Source: Anaerolineae bacterium (GTDB taxonomy: Bacteria > Chloroflexota > Anaerolineae > Anaerolineales > E44-bin32). From it: 10,685 bases of DNA. Below the pieces are notes generated by a model, which ran no database searches, was not told the origin of the DNA, and worked only from the letters and a program-made list of their open reading frames with translations. This document shows, piece by piece, positions 1 to 6,746 of the stretch. The stretch lies in contig JAUVOZ010000059.1 of assembly GCA_030598885.1 (NCBI GenBank), forward strand, positions 1 through 10,685, written 5' to 3'. The position numbers were made by a program, and so were the translations under genes. The first letter of the stretch is position 1. Each line of letters begins with the position of its first letter.

Positions 1-118
1 GAAGGATATGGTAGAGCTCCCTCGTCAAGCACGGACCACTATGAATATCCACTTAGTCCAGCATATGGACGAGGTGCTCGAAATGGCCTTGCTTCCCCAA
101 TCCGAGCTGGTGCCTTAG
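1..118 (+). CDS. lon: Lon protease, C-terminal end (partial)
   Basis: This is the last 38 codons of a gene that enters from the left edge, ending at TAG 116-118. The readable peptide begins KDMVELPRQAR and contains HMDEVLEMAL shortly before the stop. It matches the extreme C-terminus of bacterial ATP-dependent Lon proteases, where a 'KD(L/M)xx(I/L)P' segment is followed by 'HMDEVLxxAL'. Lon degrades misfolded and regulatory proteins in the cytoplasm. The ATPase and Ser-Lys protease domains lie outside the window, so the assignment rests on this short tail alone. No clear intrinsic terminator follows it. Confidence 0.82.
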   Translation, partial: KDMVELPRQARTTMNIHLVQHMDEVLEMALLPQSELVP

Positions 119-234
119 GGTGCTGCCGTCGAACAAGTCTCATCTAGTCCGGATGTATCTGCAATGTCTGGATGCGCCGCGATTAGATCGATCATGTTCG
201 GTCAAACAATAACCAGGGCTAGAGTTATCGATTG

Positions 235-1149
235 ATGAAATACTGCAGCTATCGACACAATAGAATCCGAATCATGTTTGGTCTGTTAACGTTGATCATT
301 GTGCTCACGGCTTGTACCCGAACTTGGATCCCGGTTGAAACTAGAATTATCCCCTCGCCCTCAGCACCAGTTGAGACGCCAGAGCGATCTACACCAACGC
401 CAGATGAAGAAGCTAACGGAGTGAATTACGCTGTCGTTTGGTTGGAGGCGGAGGAAACCCTTACTGTGACAAAACCAGCAGGGATTTCCGGCATGGTCGT
501 CGGCGAGTTGGCGCATGGTCAGCGTGAGATCCAACTAACTGGTGGTAGCACACGGCTAGGAAGTTCTACTTGGGTCGAGATCTATATTCCCGGTGGGGGA
601 GTTGGATGGGTGAACGCATGGAATCTGACCGAAAATGTATCGGCAAGCGACTTCTGCCAAGACAACAGAGTGAACTCTCTGTTGGATGATATTAATCTAG
701 CGTTGGTAGACGAAGATGGTGAGTTGCTGGCGAGATTGGTCAACCCCGAACGCGGTTTGACTCTACGGCATGATTGGTGGAACCCTGAGATATTAATTTC
801 ACCGGATAACGTCCATGGTTTATTCTCAGATCATTCAGAGGTGGACTGGGGTGTCCTGAGCGGTGGCCAATTTCCTATTCGTGGCTCGTTCCGTCAGATT
901 ATTGCCCCCCAATTAGAGGACGTCTTTACGAGTTCGCTGGAAATAGCTTGTAACCATATGATTACCGGAGTGACATCCCAGCCAGCGATATGGCCGGAGT
1001 GTTTCAACAACATGAATTTCTATACCTTCCACCGACCATCTCCGGAAGGCGGGAACCAATTTGATTGGCGCACTTGGACTATAGGTATCGAGTACGTCAA
1101 CGGTCAGCCGTACATCTCGGTGATGATCCAATATCGAGGGGATATATAA
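235..1149 (+). CDS. Putative lipoprotein with SH3-like domain
   Basis: The product has 304 residues from the ATG at 235. A TTG lies directly before it at 232 and a second ATG at 274 would also keep the lipobox. I prefer 235 because it gives a basic n-region (K, R, H, R) before the hydrophobic stretch FGLLTLIIVL. The lipobox LTAC puts the lipidated Cys at residue 27, so the protein is probably secreted and membrane-anchored. A Pro/Thr/Ser-rich linker (about 35-58) leads to an SH3_3-like beta domain (about 65-135) with the typical 'STWVEIYIPGGGVGWVNA' ending. The remaining 165 residues are rich in Trp and Asn (DWWNPE, NFYTFHRP, DWRTWTIGIEYV) and belong to no family I can name. SH3-like domains often bind cell-wall peptides, but that role is inference here. 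The ribosome binding site is weak. The gene stands alone, converging on mfd. Confidence 0.85.
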   Translation: MKYCSYRHNRIRIMFGLLTLIIVLTACTRTWIPVETRIIPSPSAPVETPERSTPTPDEEANGVNYAVVWLEAEETLTVTKPAGISGMVVGELAHGQREIQLTGGSTRLGSSTWVEIYIPGGGVGWVNAWNLTENVSASDFCQDNRVNSLLDDINLALVDEDGELLARLVNPERGLTLRHDWWNPEILISPDNVHGLFSDHSEVDWGVLSGGQFPIRGSFRQIIAPQLEDVFTSSLEIACNHMITGVTSQPAIWPECFNNMNFYTFHRPSPEGGNQFDWRTWTIGIEYVNGQPYISVMIQYRGDI

Positions 1150-1176
1150 CTTGAGCCTGTGAAATTAGGAGCCGCT

Positions 1177-1226
1177 AGCAGGGAAAGGTATACCATTTCC
1201 TTTCACCTGCTGTGTATTTAAACACA
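1177..1226. terminator. Hairpins between convergent genes, probable bidirectional terminator
   Basis: AGCAGGGAAAGG (1177-1188) pairs with CCTTTC-A-CCTGCT (1199-1211): 12 base pairs with one bulged A and a 10-nt loop that contains the palindrome GGTATACC. A second palindrome, TGTGT-ATTTAA-ACACA, follows directly at 1211-1226. The site lies between the 3' ends of the lipoprotein gene (+) and mfd (-), where a shared terminator is expected. Neither strand has a classical long T-run after the stem, so termination efficiency is uncertain. Confidence 0.5.
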
Positions 1227-1250
1227 AGCGGGTCATTGTGAGGGTGATGT

Positions 1251-4200
1251 TTATCGCTTGGATTTATGTTCAGACAAAGTGTTGAGGAGCTCTATCAGGC
1301 GAGAGGTCCAATCGGTCTCCCCAGTCTGCGTAAGCCAAAAACCCCGTTTACTAAGGCGTACATCTTTCCCGAGAGAGGGAATATCAAAACCAGTTCGATC
1401 TCTTGGTAACTGTAACAGGATCTGTTTGTTTTCCATCGAGATCGCTTCAACACCGGCTTTAGAGGCTAGAAGCCTGACCCGCAATTGATAGAATAGATTC
1501 TCAATTTCAGGTGGGAGGGCCCCGAATCTGTCGGCAAGTTCCTCAGCGAGGGATTCAATCCCCTCCATGGTCCGCACTTGTGCCATGCGTCGGTAAAGTT
1601 GTAAACGCAGATCGCGGTTCGGTATATAGTCGGAGGGGATGGCGGAAGGAAGTGGTAGTTCGATTGTCGCCGGAAGCAGTTCCACCATTTGTGGCAGCCC
1701 CACCGGTTCAGGGATTTCATGGTCGTAATCTGCTTTGAGGTACCGTACTGCCCTGGCTAACAAGCGGGTATAAAGATGGAAGCCGATTGCGGTAATATTG
1801 CCATGTTGGCGAGTGCCGAGGATATCGCCTGCGCCTCTGATCTCCAGATCACGCATTGCGATTGCATAACCTGCCCCTAATTGCGCGTGTTCGGCGATCG
1901 TCTCCAGGCGGTAAAGGGCTTCGTCGGTTGGCTTGAATCTTGGGTGGCGGAAAAAGTACGCATAACCTTGAGCAGCACCTCGACCGACACGTCCCCGTAA
2001 TTGATAAAGTTGAGCCAGGCCAAATCTATCAGCTCTATCCACAATGAGCGTATTAGCATTGGGAATATCGAGACCAGATTCGATAATCGAGGTGCTCACC
2101 AATACATCAATCTCTCCGCCATTGAATCGCTCCATCACGGAAGCTAGTTCTTTTTCAGGCATCTGACCGTGGGCGACAGCCAAGCTGACTTCAGGAATAA
2201 GGTGCTCGAGTCGCCGCCGCATAGTTTGAATCGTTTGCACTCGATTGTGCACGAAAAAGACCTGACCACTTCGGTCCAGCTCACGTAGCACAGCCTGTCG
2301 GATAAGAGAGGGGTCGTATGGACCAACATGGGTGAAGACGGGCAGTCGATCCTCAGGTGCGGAATTTATTGTAGAGATGTCACGTGCTCCGGTAAGAGCC
2401 ATATACAACGTGCGAGGGATTGGCGTAGCGGTCAAGGTGAGGACATCGACCTCGGTTCTCATCTTCTTGAGATATTCTTTATGGGTAACGCCGAAACGCT
2501 GCTCTTCGTCAATCACTAGTAAACCGAGTTTACCTATTTCTACGTCCCGCTGAAGCAGGCGGTGAGTGCCGATGATAATATCAATCTCACCCGAAGCTAG
2601 GCGCTTCAGGATATCTACGACTTCTCGCCGGCTCCGGAAGCGGGAGAGCATCTCCACCTCAACTGGAAACGCAGCCAGCCTACGATGGAAGGTGTTGAAG
2701 TGTTGCTGAGCCAATACAGTGGTGGGAACGAGAATGGCAACCTGCATCCCATCCATGACTGCTTTGAAGGCTGCCCTTAGAGCGACCTCCGTTTTACCAT
2801 AACCGACATCACCGCAAATTAGTCGGTCCATCGGTCGATTGAGCTCCATATCGCGCTTTACTTCTTCCAAAGCCTGAATCTGATCCACAGTCTCTTCGTA
2901 AGGGAAGGAGGCTTCAAGTTCCTCTTGCCACGGTGTGTCGGATGAGAAGGCATGGCCGCGGATAGTCCGTCTTTGGGCATATAGCTCGAGAAGGCCACGG
3001 GCGACCCGTTCTACAGCTTTAGTTGCCGTTACTTTAACCTGCTCCCACTCTTGAGTGCCTAATCGCGAGGGTTTGGGTTGGGAGCCATCGGCTCCGATGT
3101 AGCGTGTGATTCGGTCGGCTTGGTGAATAGGGACATATAATTGGTCCCCGCCATCAAACTCAATTAGCAGGAACTCACGTTGCAGGCCGTCAAGCGTGCG
3201 CTCTACCAGCCCACTGAAGCGTCCGATTCCATAATCGATATGAACAACCCAGTCGCCGGTATGCAGATCGGCGTAAGCTAATTCTGGGGCAGCCGCGACC
3301 CGGCGACGACGCGGGCGGGGTCGAGGTTTAGCCCATCCGAAGATCTCAGTGTCTGTCAGCAAGTTAATGCGTTCCCCATCTGGTGGATCGAGCACCCATC
3401 CCTCAGAGAGCGCACCGTGAACAAAGTGGAGATCACCCGGTGTAAGATTGACCGGTAGCTCTTCTATTACCGGACGTGGCATATCGGTTTCCGACCAGAG
3501 TTCAGACAGGCGTGGCGCTTGCCGGCTGACGACCACAACCGTCTCGTGGCTTAGAATCCTTTCGATCAAATTATCCATCAGAGGACGCAGTTGACCGCTG
3601 AAGCGAGGACCGGGGGCAAAAGAGTCAGCCAGTTGGACCTCATCAAGATCGATCTTGGGCACACCGCCCAAATCGATTGTCCGGTGTTCTGAGAGCGAAT
3701 CATTTAGTTCTACCAGGGTTAGGTAGGGTAGTGGAAAATCCTCAGGCAGTAGGTCTGCCTGCTCCTGATCTTCCCTCAAGACGATGGCCTGTTCTTCTAT
3801 CTCGCTCATCGTGTCTTCGATTGCCATCTGATCGTCGAGCAATACGATAGCATTGGATGGGAGGTAGTCGAGCAATCCCGTTGGCACCGGGTTCATCCAG
3901 GGAAGGAAATATTCAAGCAGAGGGTCACGGACCAGCTCGTGGAGTGGATCACCAGAGGGAAGGAGGTCATCCCAGGTTTCTTGGTAGAGGTGAGGAAGTC
4001 CTTCACGCGCCGGTGTGAGATGCACAAACTGCATGTCTCCAGAAGATCGTTGGGAGGTAGGATCGAAGAGTCGCAGGGAGTCGAGTTTGTCTCCGAAGAA
4101 CTCGATCCGCGCTGGTTGGGGTTCGGCTGGTGGCCAGAGATCGAGGATCCCTCCTCGGCGGCTGAATTGTCCGGGTTCAGTAACTAGACTGGTGTGCGCA

Positions 4201-4733
4201 TAGCCAATATTTACCAGTAGATTGACGAGTTGGTCGAATCGATAAGTTTCACCTGATTTTAACCAGCGAGAGTTGGCAAGGAATGTTTGCGGTGAGATGG
4301 TTCGGGTCATCGTGGCTCGGATGGCCGTCAAGATTAGTATGGGGTGAGTTGGTGATACGGAGTTGGGTCTCCCGGGTTGTCGGTCAGACGTGAGTTTAGT
4401 GAGGGTTGTCACCCGGTGGTTAATTGTCCTCGGACCCCAAGGGGATCGCTCGTAAAACAAAGGGTTAGGATCGGGGAAGGTCAGCAGAAGCAAATCTGGG
4501 TCCCAGGCTGGAATTTCTTCTGCCAAAGTCAGCAATTGGTCGGCGCGCGGGAGGATCAGCACAACTGGGCGTTGTAGGTCTCGGGTTATGGCTGCAGCCA
4601 GTGCCGGGCGTGTGGCGCGTGGCAGGCGAAGAGGATGGGGGATGGATCGGTCACTAGTCAAAGCTTGTAAGAGCCTGACGTAGCCTGGAAGCGAGCGAAT
4701 GCGTGCGAGTAGAGGGGAGAGATCCATTGTCAT
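1251..4733 (-). CDS. mfd: Transcription-repair coupling factor Mfd
   Basis: The product has 1160 residues, the usual size for Mfd. This ATP-driven translocase removes RNA polymerase stalled at DNA damage and recruits UvrA for nucleotide excision repair. In order: a UvrB-like N-terminal module (about 1-330, with RRGGILDLWPP near 190-200); an Arg/Pro-rich basic linker; the RNA-polymerase-interacting domain around W495 (GDWVVHIDYGIGRF); and a superfamily 2 helicase core. The core shows Walker A GDVGYGKT with K647, the DEEQ box at 742-745, TATPIPRT and RGRVGRG at 913-919. A TRCF C-terminal domain follows (about 1010-1115). The reading frame is open for 22 more codons upstream, but I place the start at ATG 4731-4733. 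There it forms an ATGA overlap with the pth stop, and no Shine-Dalgarno is visible, so translation is probably coupled to pth. The ATG two codons later (4725-4727) is an alternative. All catalytic motifs look intact. Confidence 0.97.
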   Translation of the reverse strand: MTMDLSPLLARIRSLPGYVRLLQALTSDRSIPHPLRLPRATRPALAAAITRDLQRPVVLILPRADQLLTLAEEIPAWDPDLLLLTFPDPNPLFYERSPWGPRTINHRVTTLTKLTSDRQPGRPNSVSPTHPILILTAIRATMTRTISPQTFLANSRWLKSGETYRFDQLVNLLVNIGYAHTSLVTEPGQFSRRGGILDLWPPAEPQPARIEFFGDKLDSLRLFDPTSQRSSGDMQFVHLTPAREGLPHLYQETWDDLLPSGDPLHELVRDPLLEYFLPWMNPVPTGLLDYLPSNAIVLLDDQMAIEDTMSEIEEQAIVLREDQEQADLLPEDFPLPYLTLVELNDSLSEHRTIDLGGVPKIDLDEVQLADSFAPGPRFSGQLRPLMDNLIERILSHETVVVVSRQAPRLSELWSETDMPRPVIEELPVNLTPGDLHFVHGALSEGWVLDPPDGERINLLTDTEIFGWAKPRPRPRRRRVAAAPELAYADLHTGDWVVHIDYGIGRFSGLVERTLDGLQREFLLIEFDGGDQLYVPIHQADRITRYIGADGSQPKPSRLGTQEWEQVKVTATKAVERVARGLLELYAQRRTIRGHAFSSDTPWQEELEASFPYEETVDQIQALEEVKRDMELNRPMDRLICGDVGYGKTEVALRAAFKAVMDGMQVAILVPTTVLAQQHFNTFHRRLAAFPVEVEMLSRFRSRREVVDILKRLASGEIDIIIGTHRLLQRDVEIGKLGLLVIDEEQRFGVTHKEYLKKMRTEVDVLTLTATPIPRTLYMALTGARDISTINSAPEDRLPVFTHVGPYDPSLIRQAVLRELDRSGQVFFVHNRVQTIQTMRRRLEHLIPEVSLAVAHGQMPEKELASVMERFNGGEIDVLVSTSIIESGLDIPNANTLIVDRADRFGLAQLYQLRGRVGRGAAQGYAYFFRHPRFKPTDEALYRLETIAEHAQLGAGYAIAMRDLEIRGAGDILGTRQHGNITAIGFHLYTRLLARAVRYLKADYDHEIPEPVGLPQMVELLPATIELPLPSAIPSDYIPNRDLRLQLYRRMAQVRTMEGIESLAEELADRFGALPPEIENLFYQLRVRLLASKAGVEAISMENKQILLQLPRDRTGFDIPSLGKDVRLSKRGFWLTQTGETDWTSRLIELLNTLSEHKSKR

Positions 4734-5320
4734 AATGGAGTCGTGTTGCTGTAGGTCATCGCTGCCTGTATACCTTCCCGAATGAAGAGGCGGATACAAT
4801 CTACCGCTTCACCTAGGATAACTTCTAGCATTTGGAGCTCATCCCGGCTGAAATCTTGGAGTACGTAATCAGCCGGATCCATCTTGCCCGGCGGGCGACC
4901 GATCCCAATGCGCAATCTGGGAAAAGCCTCAGTTCCTAATTGCTCGAATATTGACTGCATTCCCTTATGGCCAGCGGAGCCGCCGGCCGGTCGGAGTCGG
5001 ATTGTGCCAAGGGGCAAATCAAGGTCGTCATAAGCGGCTATTAGGTTGGAGGTTGAGATCCGATAGAAACGTGACAGCGGGCCGACTGAACGGCCAACGA
5101 GATTCATAAATGTTTGTGGCTTAGCTAGGATGATCTTATGACCCTCGAAAGGACCGTCGGTATAAAGAGCCGAAAATTGATGTCGCGAGAATTTTAGACC
5201 TAGTTCAGCCGCCAACTGGTCGAGAAGCATGAAACCGACATTGTGCCGGTTTAGGTTGTGTTCTTTCCCCGGGTTACCGAGGCCGATGATCAGGTGGGTT
5301 ACCATCTGCCTCGTATTCAT
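4730..5320 (-). CDS. pth: Peptidyl-tRNA hydrolase
   Basis: The product has 196 residues, a normal length for bacterial Pth. It cleaves the ester bond of peptidyl-tRNAs that drop off the ribosome and so recycles tRNA. Visible family signatures are GLGNPG (N16), RHNVGF with the catalytic His26, TFMN with N73, and YDDLDLPLG with D98, equivalent to the catalytic-dyad Asp93 of E. coli. The later GGSAGHKGMQSI motif has Lys119 where E. coli has Asn114, a residue involved in substrate binding. The start is ATG 5318-5320: it overlaps the stop of the upstream gene as ATGA and has GAGGT about 6 nt upstream. The ATG at 5303-5305 (residue 6) is less likely. The stop overlaps the mfd start in the same way, making pth the middle gene of a coupled operon. 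Confidence 0.97.
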   Translation of the reverse strand: MNTRQMVTHLIIGLGNPGKEHNLNRHNVGFMLLDQLAAELGLKFSRHQFSALYTDGPFEGHKIILAKPQTFMNLVGRSVGPLSRFYRISTSNLIAAYDDLDLPLGTIRLRPAGGSAGHKGMQSIFEQLGTEAFPRLRIGIGRPPGKMDPADYVLQDFSRDELQMLEVILGEAVDCIRLFIREGIQAAMTYSNTTPL

Positions 5321-6003
5321 CGCTGACCTCGTCTTTTTCTTCCACGCCTCTGTTCTGAACGCCTATGAATGTGCCGCATGCGAAGGGTGGACCAGTGTAT
5401 CTGTAGGTACCGGCGAACGATGATGAATCCACCCAATGACAACAAGCTCACTAAGCATACGACCCCTCCAATTAAAAATGCCCGCATTACACGCGACGAC
5501 CCGATATTACTGGAAGAGGGGATTTGTGTCGGAAGAGGAGTGTCAGTAGGTATGACCGGACTGGGGCTGAGTAGTGCTGCCGGTTTCGTGGCTGCGGGTG
5601 TTTCGGTAGGGGTGGTGTTACGAATCCTAAGGTCGCTGACGATAGCTTCTAGCGATTTTCCGGTCTCTAACCAAACTATCAATCGTAGTTGATAATTTCC
5701 GTCCGTGATGCCGGTAGTGTCCCAGATGCCGAGCCTGCCATCGGTAACCGGAGTCTGAATAGGCTGCATTATGGGGAACCATGTATCGGATGGGTTAGGT
5801 TGGTAAGCAAAGGAAAGTTCATAATATACAAAGGACGGATGAGCCGCCGAGCCTTCGATCGTGACCAAGCCGAAAATTGCTTCACCTTGCTGGGGGCGGG
5901 TGATATCGGCATAGCCCGGCGCCTGGGCTAGTGCAGAGGACGGCGTCATGATTGCGACGAGGATGGTTGAGATGTATATGATTGATCGCAGACGCGTGGG
6001 CAT
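5317..6003 (-). CDS. Exported single-pass membrane protein, Ig-like ectodomain
   Basis: The product has 228 residues from the ATG at 6001-6003, which has GGAG 8 nt upstream. A TTG at 6033 would add ten residues but falls at the predicted transcription start. Residues 1-28 form a classical signal peptide (MPTRLRS, hydrophobic core, then ALAQA as the cleavage region). Residues 29-128 look like an Ig/fibronectin-like beta domain (ITRPQQGEAIFGLVTIEGSA, WDTTGITDGNYQLRLIVWLETG), a type common in cell-surface proteins. Residues 130-170 form a Thr/Pro/Ser-rich stalk. A membrane helix spans about 174-196, and a strongly basic tail (HRRSEQRRGRKRRGQR) should lie in the cytoplasm. I cannot name a specific function. 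It is the promoter-proximal gene of the operon with pth and mfd, an unexpected partnership for a surface protein. Confidence 0.88.
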   Translation of the reverse strand: MPTRLRSIIYISTILVAIMTPSSALAQAPGYADITRPQQGEAIFGLVTIEGSAAHPSFVYYELSFAYQPNPSDTWFPIMQPIQTPVTDGRLGIWDTTGITDGNYQLRLIVWLETGKSLEAIVSDLRIRNTTPTETPAATKPAALLSPSPVIPTDTPLPTQIPSSSNIGSSRVMRAFLIGGVVCLVSLLSLGGFIIVRRYLQIHWSTLRMRHIHRRSEQRRGRKRRGQR

Positions 6004-6039
6004 GGCGGGCGCTCCGGAGCCGGGAAATTCCAATTTATT

Positions 6040-6068
6040 AGTTTAACATGCCAGTCATCATGGGTCAA
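6040..6068 (-). promoter_or_regulatory. Sigma-70-type promoter for the surface protein-pth-mfd operon
   Basis: Read on the minus strand, TTGACC (6068-6063, 5/6 match to TTGACA) is followed by a 17-bp spacer and TAAACT (6045-6040, 4/6 match to TATAAT). The predicted transcription start is near 6033, giving a leader of about 30 nt before the ATG at 6003. No other promoter is visible within the operon's gene junctions, so pth and mfd probably depend on it. Confidence 0.65.
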
Positions 6069-6080
6069 CGCAAGGTTGAC
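6064..6080. repeat. Inverted repeat containing both divergent -35 boxes, possible operator
   Basis: GTCAAC (6064-6069) and GTTGAC (6075-6080) are perfect inverted arms around the 5-nt spacer GCAAG. Each arm supplies most of the -35 hexamer of one of two divergent promoters. The symmetry may simply result from two back-to-back TTGAC boxes. It would also suit a dimeric regulator or mutually exclusive RNA polymerase binding. Confidence 0.55.
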
Positions 6081-6104
6081 GTATTAGGCAACAATCGGTA
6101 GAAT
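6076..6104 (+). promoter_or_regulatory. Sigma-70-type promoter for the beta-solenoid protein gene
   Basis: TTGACG (6076-6081, 5/6) and TAGAAT (6099-6104, 5/6) are separated by 17 bp. The transcription start is expected near 6111, about 68 nt before the ATG at 6179. It diverges from the minus-strand promoter at 6040-6068, with only 7 bp between the two -35 hexamers. Confidence 0.65.
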
Positions 6105-6115
6105 TCGCGACAGAG

Positions 6116-6159
6116 ACGTCGGGGCGTCCCCAACGACGTGGGGAGGCGCCCCTTTATTT
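6116..6159 (+). terminator. Terminator-like leader hairpin with alternative fold, candidate attenuator
   Basis: GGGGCGTCCCCA (6121-6132) pairs with TGGGGA-GG-CGCCCC (6139-6152): 12 base pairs with a 2-nt bulge and loop ACGACG. TTTATTT (6153-6159) follows, so it looks like an intrinsic terminator. It lies downstream of a + promoter but upstream of the + gene that promoter should serve. A competing hairpin is possible: ACGTC (6116-6120) with GACGT (6135-6139), plus GGGG (6121-6124) with CCCC (6128-6131). It uses the same left arm and would block the terminator. Terminator and anti-terminator folds together suggest attenuation. The alternative is a short RNA of about 50 nt. Confidence 0.5.
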
Positions 6160-6178
6160 CTGGATAAGCGAGGTAATA

Positions 6179-6664
6179 ATGGATGAGACCATTGCCAACC
6201 AGCCGCGTGAAGAGATAAAGGCTGAGGTCATCAACCTCAGTGGCGGCATTATCGACACCGTCGAATCTGAAAGGGTCTATATCACCCAGGGAGGCGCCAA
6301 CCGGATTGTGGCCTCGGAGGTTGAATTACTCCAGGGAGGAGCAGCTACTATCCATGGCGAAACCGTCCATGTCGAGCGAGGCGTGGCGATAGCGGTGCGA
6401 GGGGGTGAAGTCTCACTAGAAGACAGCAATGCTGGTGCTGTTGTGGCTGATGGAACAAGTATGACCGGATCACGGGTGGGTGTGGTAGTCGCTGGACAGG
6501 TCGAGATGGAGAATAGCAACACAGTGATCCTATTAGCCCGTGATGTTCACGGGTCGGTTGAGACAGTACTTGATACCCGAGGTGCGTTGCTAGCCGGTTT
6601 AGTATCAGGTATCTGTGTTGGTCTGGTCTTATCCGTTTTTAAGATGCTATCCCGACGTAGTTAA
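6179..6664 (+). CDS. Beta-solenoid repeat protein with C-terminal membrane helix
   Basis: The product has 161 residues, starting at ATG 6179 with GAGG 5 nt upstream. After a charged 14-residue N-terminus, residues 15-135 divide into eight units of 15 residues (one has 16). Examples are SEVELLQGGAATIHG, ETVHVERGVAIAVRG, GEVSLEDSNAGAVVA and GQVEMENSNTVILLA. Alternating hydrophobic positions and a G/A at the unit end suggest one turn of a right-handed beta-helix per unit, loosely like bactofilins or hexapeptide-repeat proteins. Residues 136-156 form a membrane helix (ALLAGLVSGICVGLVLSVF) followed by KMLSRRS. There is no signal peptide, so the repeats probably face the cytoplasm as in a tail-anchored protein. 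I recognise no named family and assign no function. It is preceded by its own promoter and leader hairpin and followed 82 bp later by the L25 gene. Confidence 0.85.
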   Translation: MDETIANQPREEIKAEVINLSGGIIDTVESERVYITQGGANRIVASEVELLQGGAATIHGETVHVERGVAIAVRGGEVSLEDSNAGAVVADGTSMTGSRVGVVVAGQVEMENSNTVILLARDVHGSVETVLDTRGALLAGLVSGICVGLVLSVFKMLSRRS

Positions 6665-6682
6665 AAGATGTTGCCGATCCTA

Positions 6683-6738
6683 CTGGTGAACTCGAAAGAG
6701 TGAGGGTAACCAGGTGCGGTTGAGAGGCACTCCGGAGG
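6683..6738 (+). promoter_or_regulatory. Structured leader and ribosome binding site of the L25 gene
   Basis: Two small hairpins can be drawn. In the first, CTGGT (6683-6687) pairs with ACCAG (6709-6713), enclosing ACTC-GAAA-GAGT (6690-6701) with a GNRA-type tetraloop. In the second, GTGC (6714-6717) pairs with GCAC (6727-6730). The Shine-Dalgarno GGAGG (6734-6738) follows, 8 nt before the ATG, and overlaps the palindrome CTCCGGAG (6730-6737). This could be a site for autogenous control of a ribosomal protein, but it matches no leader family I know. Confidence 0.3.
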
Positions 6739-6746
6739 AATGAAAT

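Noticed and set aside
147..174. Near-direct repeat GTCCGGATG / GTCTGGATG after lon.
   Set aside because: Only 8 of 9 positions match, with two copies; it is within chance for a 10-kb window.
197..225. Possible promoter for the lipoprotein gene (TAGAGT as -10).
   Set aside because: The segment 17 bp upstream (TTCGGT) is a poor -35 match; I could not support a specific promoter in 119-234.
1246..1260. Similar 3' ends of mfd and trmI (both encode K-x-K-R then stop, followed by ACATCA).
   Set aside because: The similarity spans about 15 bases, mostly codons for Lys/Arg and the stop; it is too short to be a repeat or a recombination site.
4734..4799. Longer N-terminus of Mfd (22 extra residues starting MYPPLHSG).
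   Set aside because: It would lie inside the pth coding region and lacks family similarity; the ATGA overlap at 4730-4733 gives a better start.
6277..6522. Open frame of 81 codons antisense to the beta-solenoid gene, and many similar open frames inside mfd, L25 and trmI.
   Set aside because: They lie opposite or inside well-supported genes, have low-complexity or Ser/Thr/Arg-skewed composition, and show no recognisable domain.
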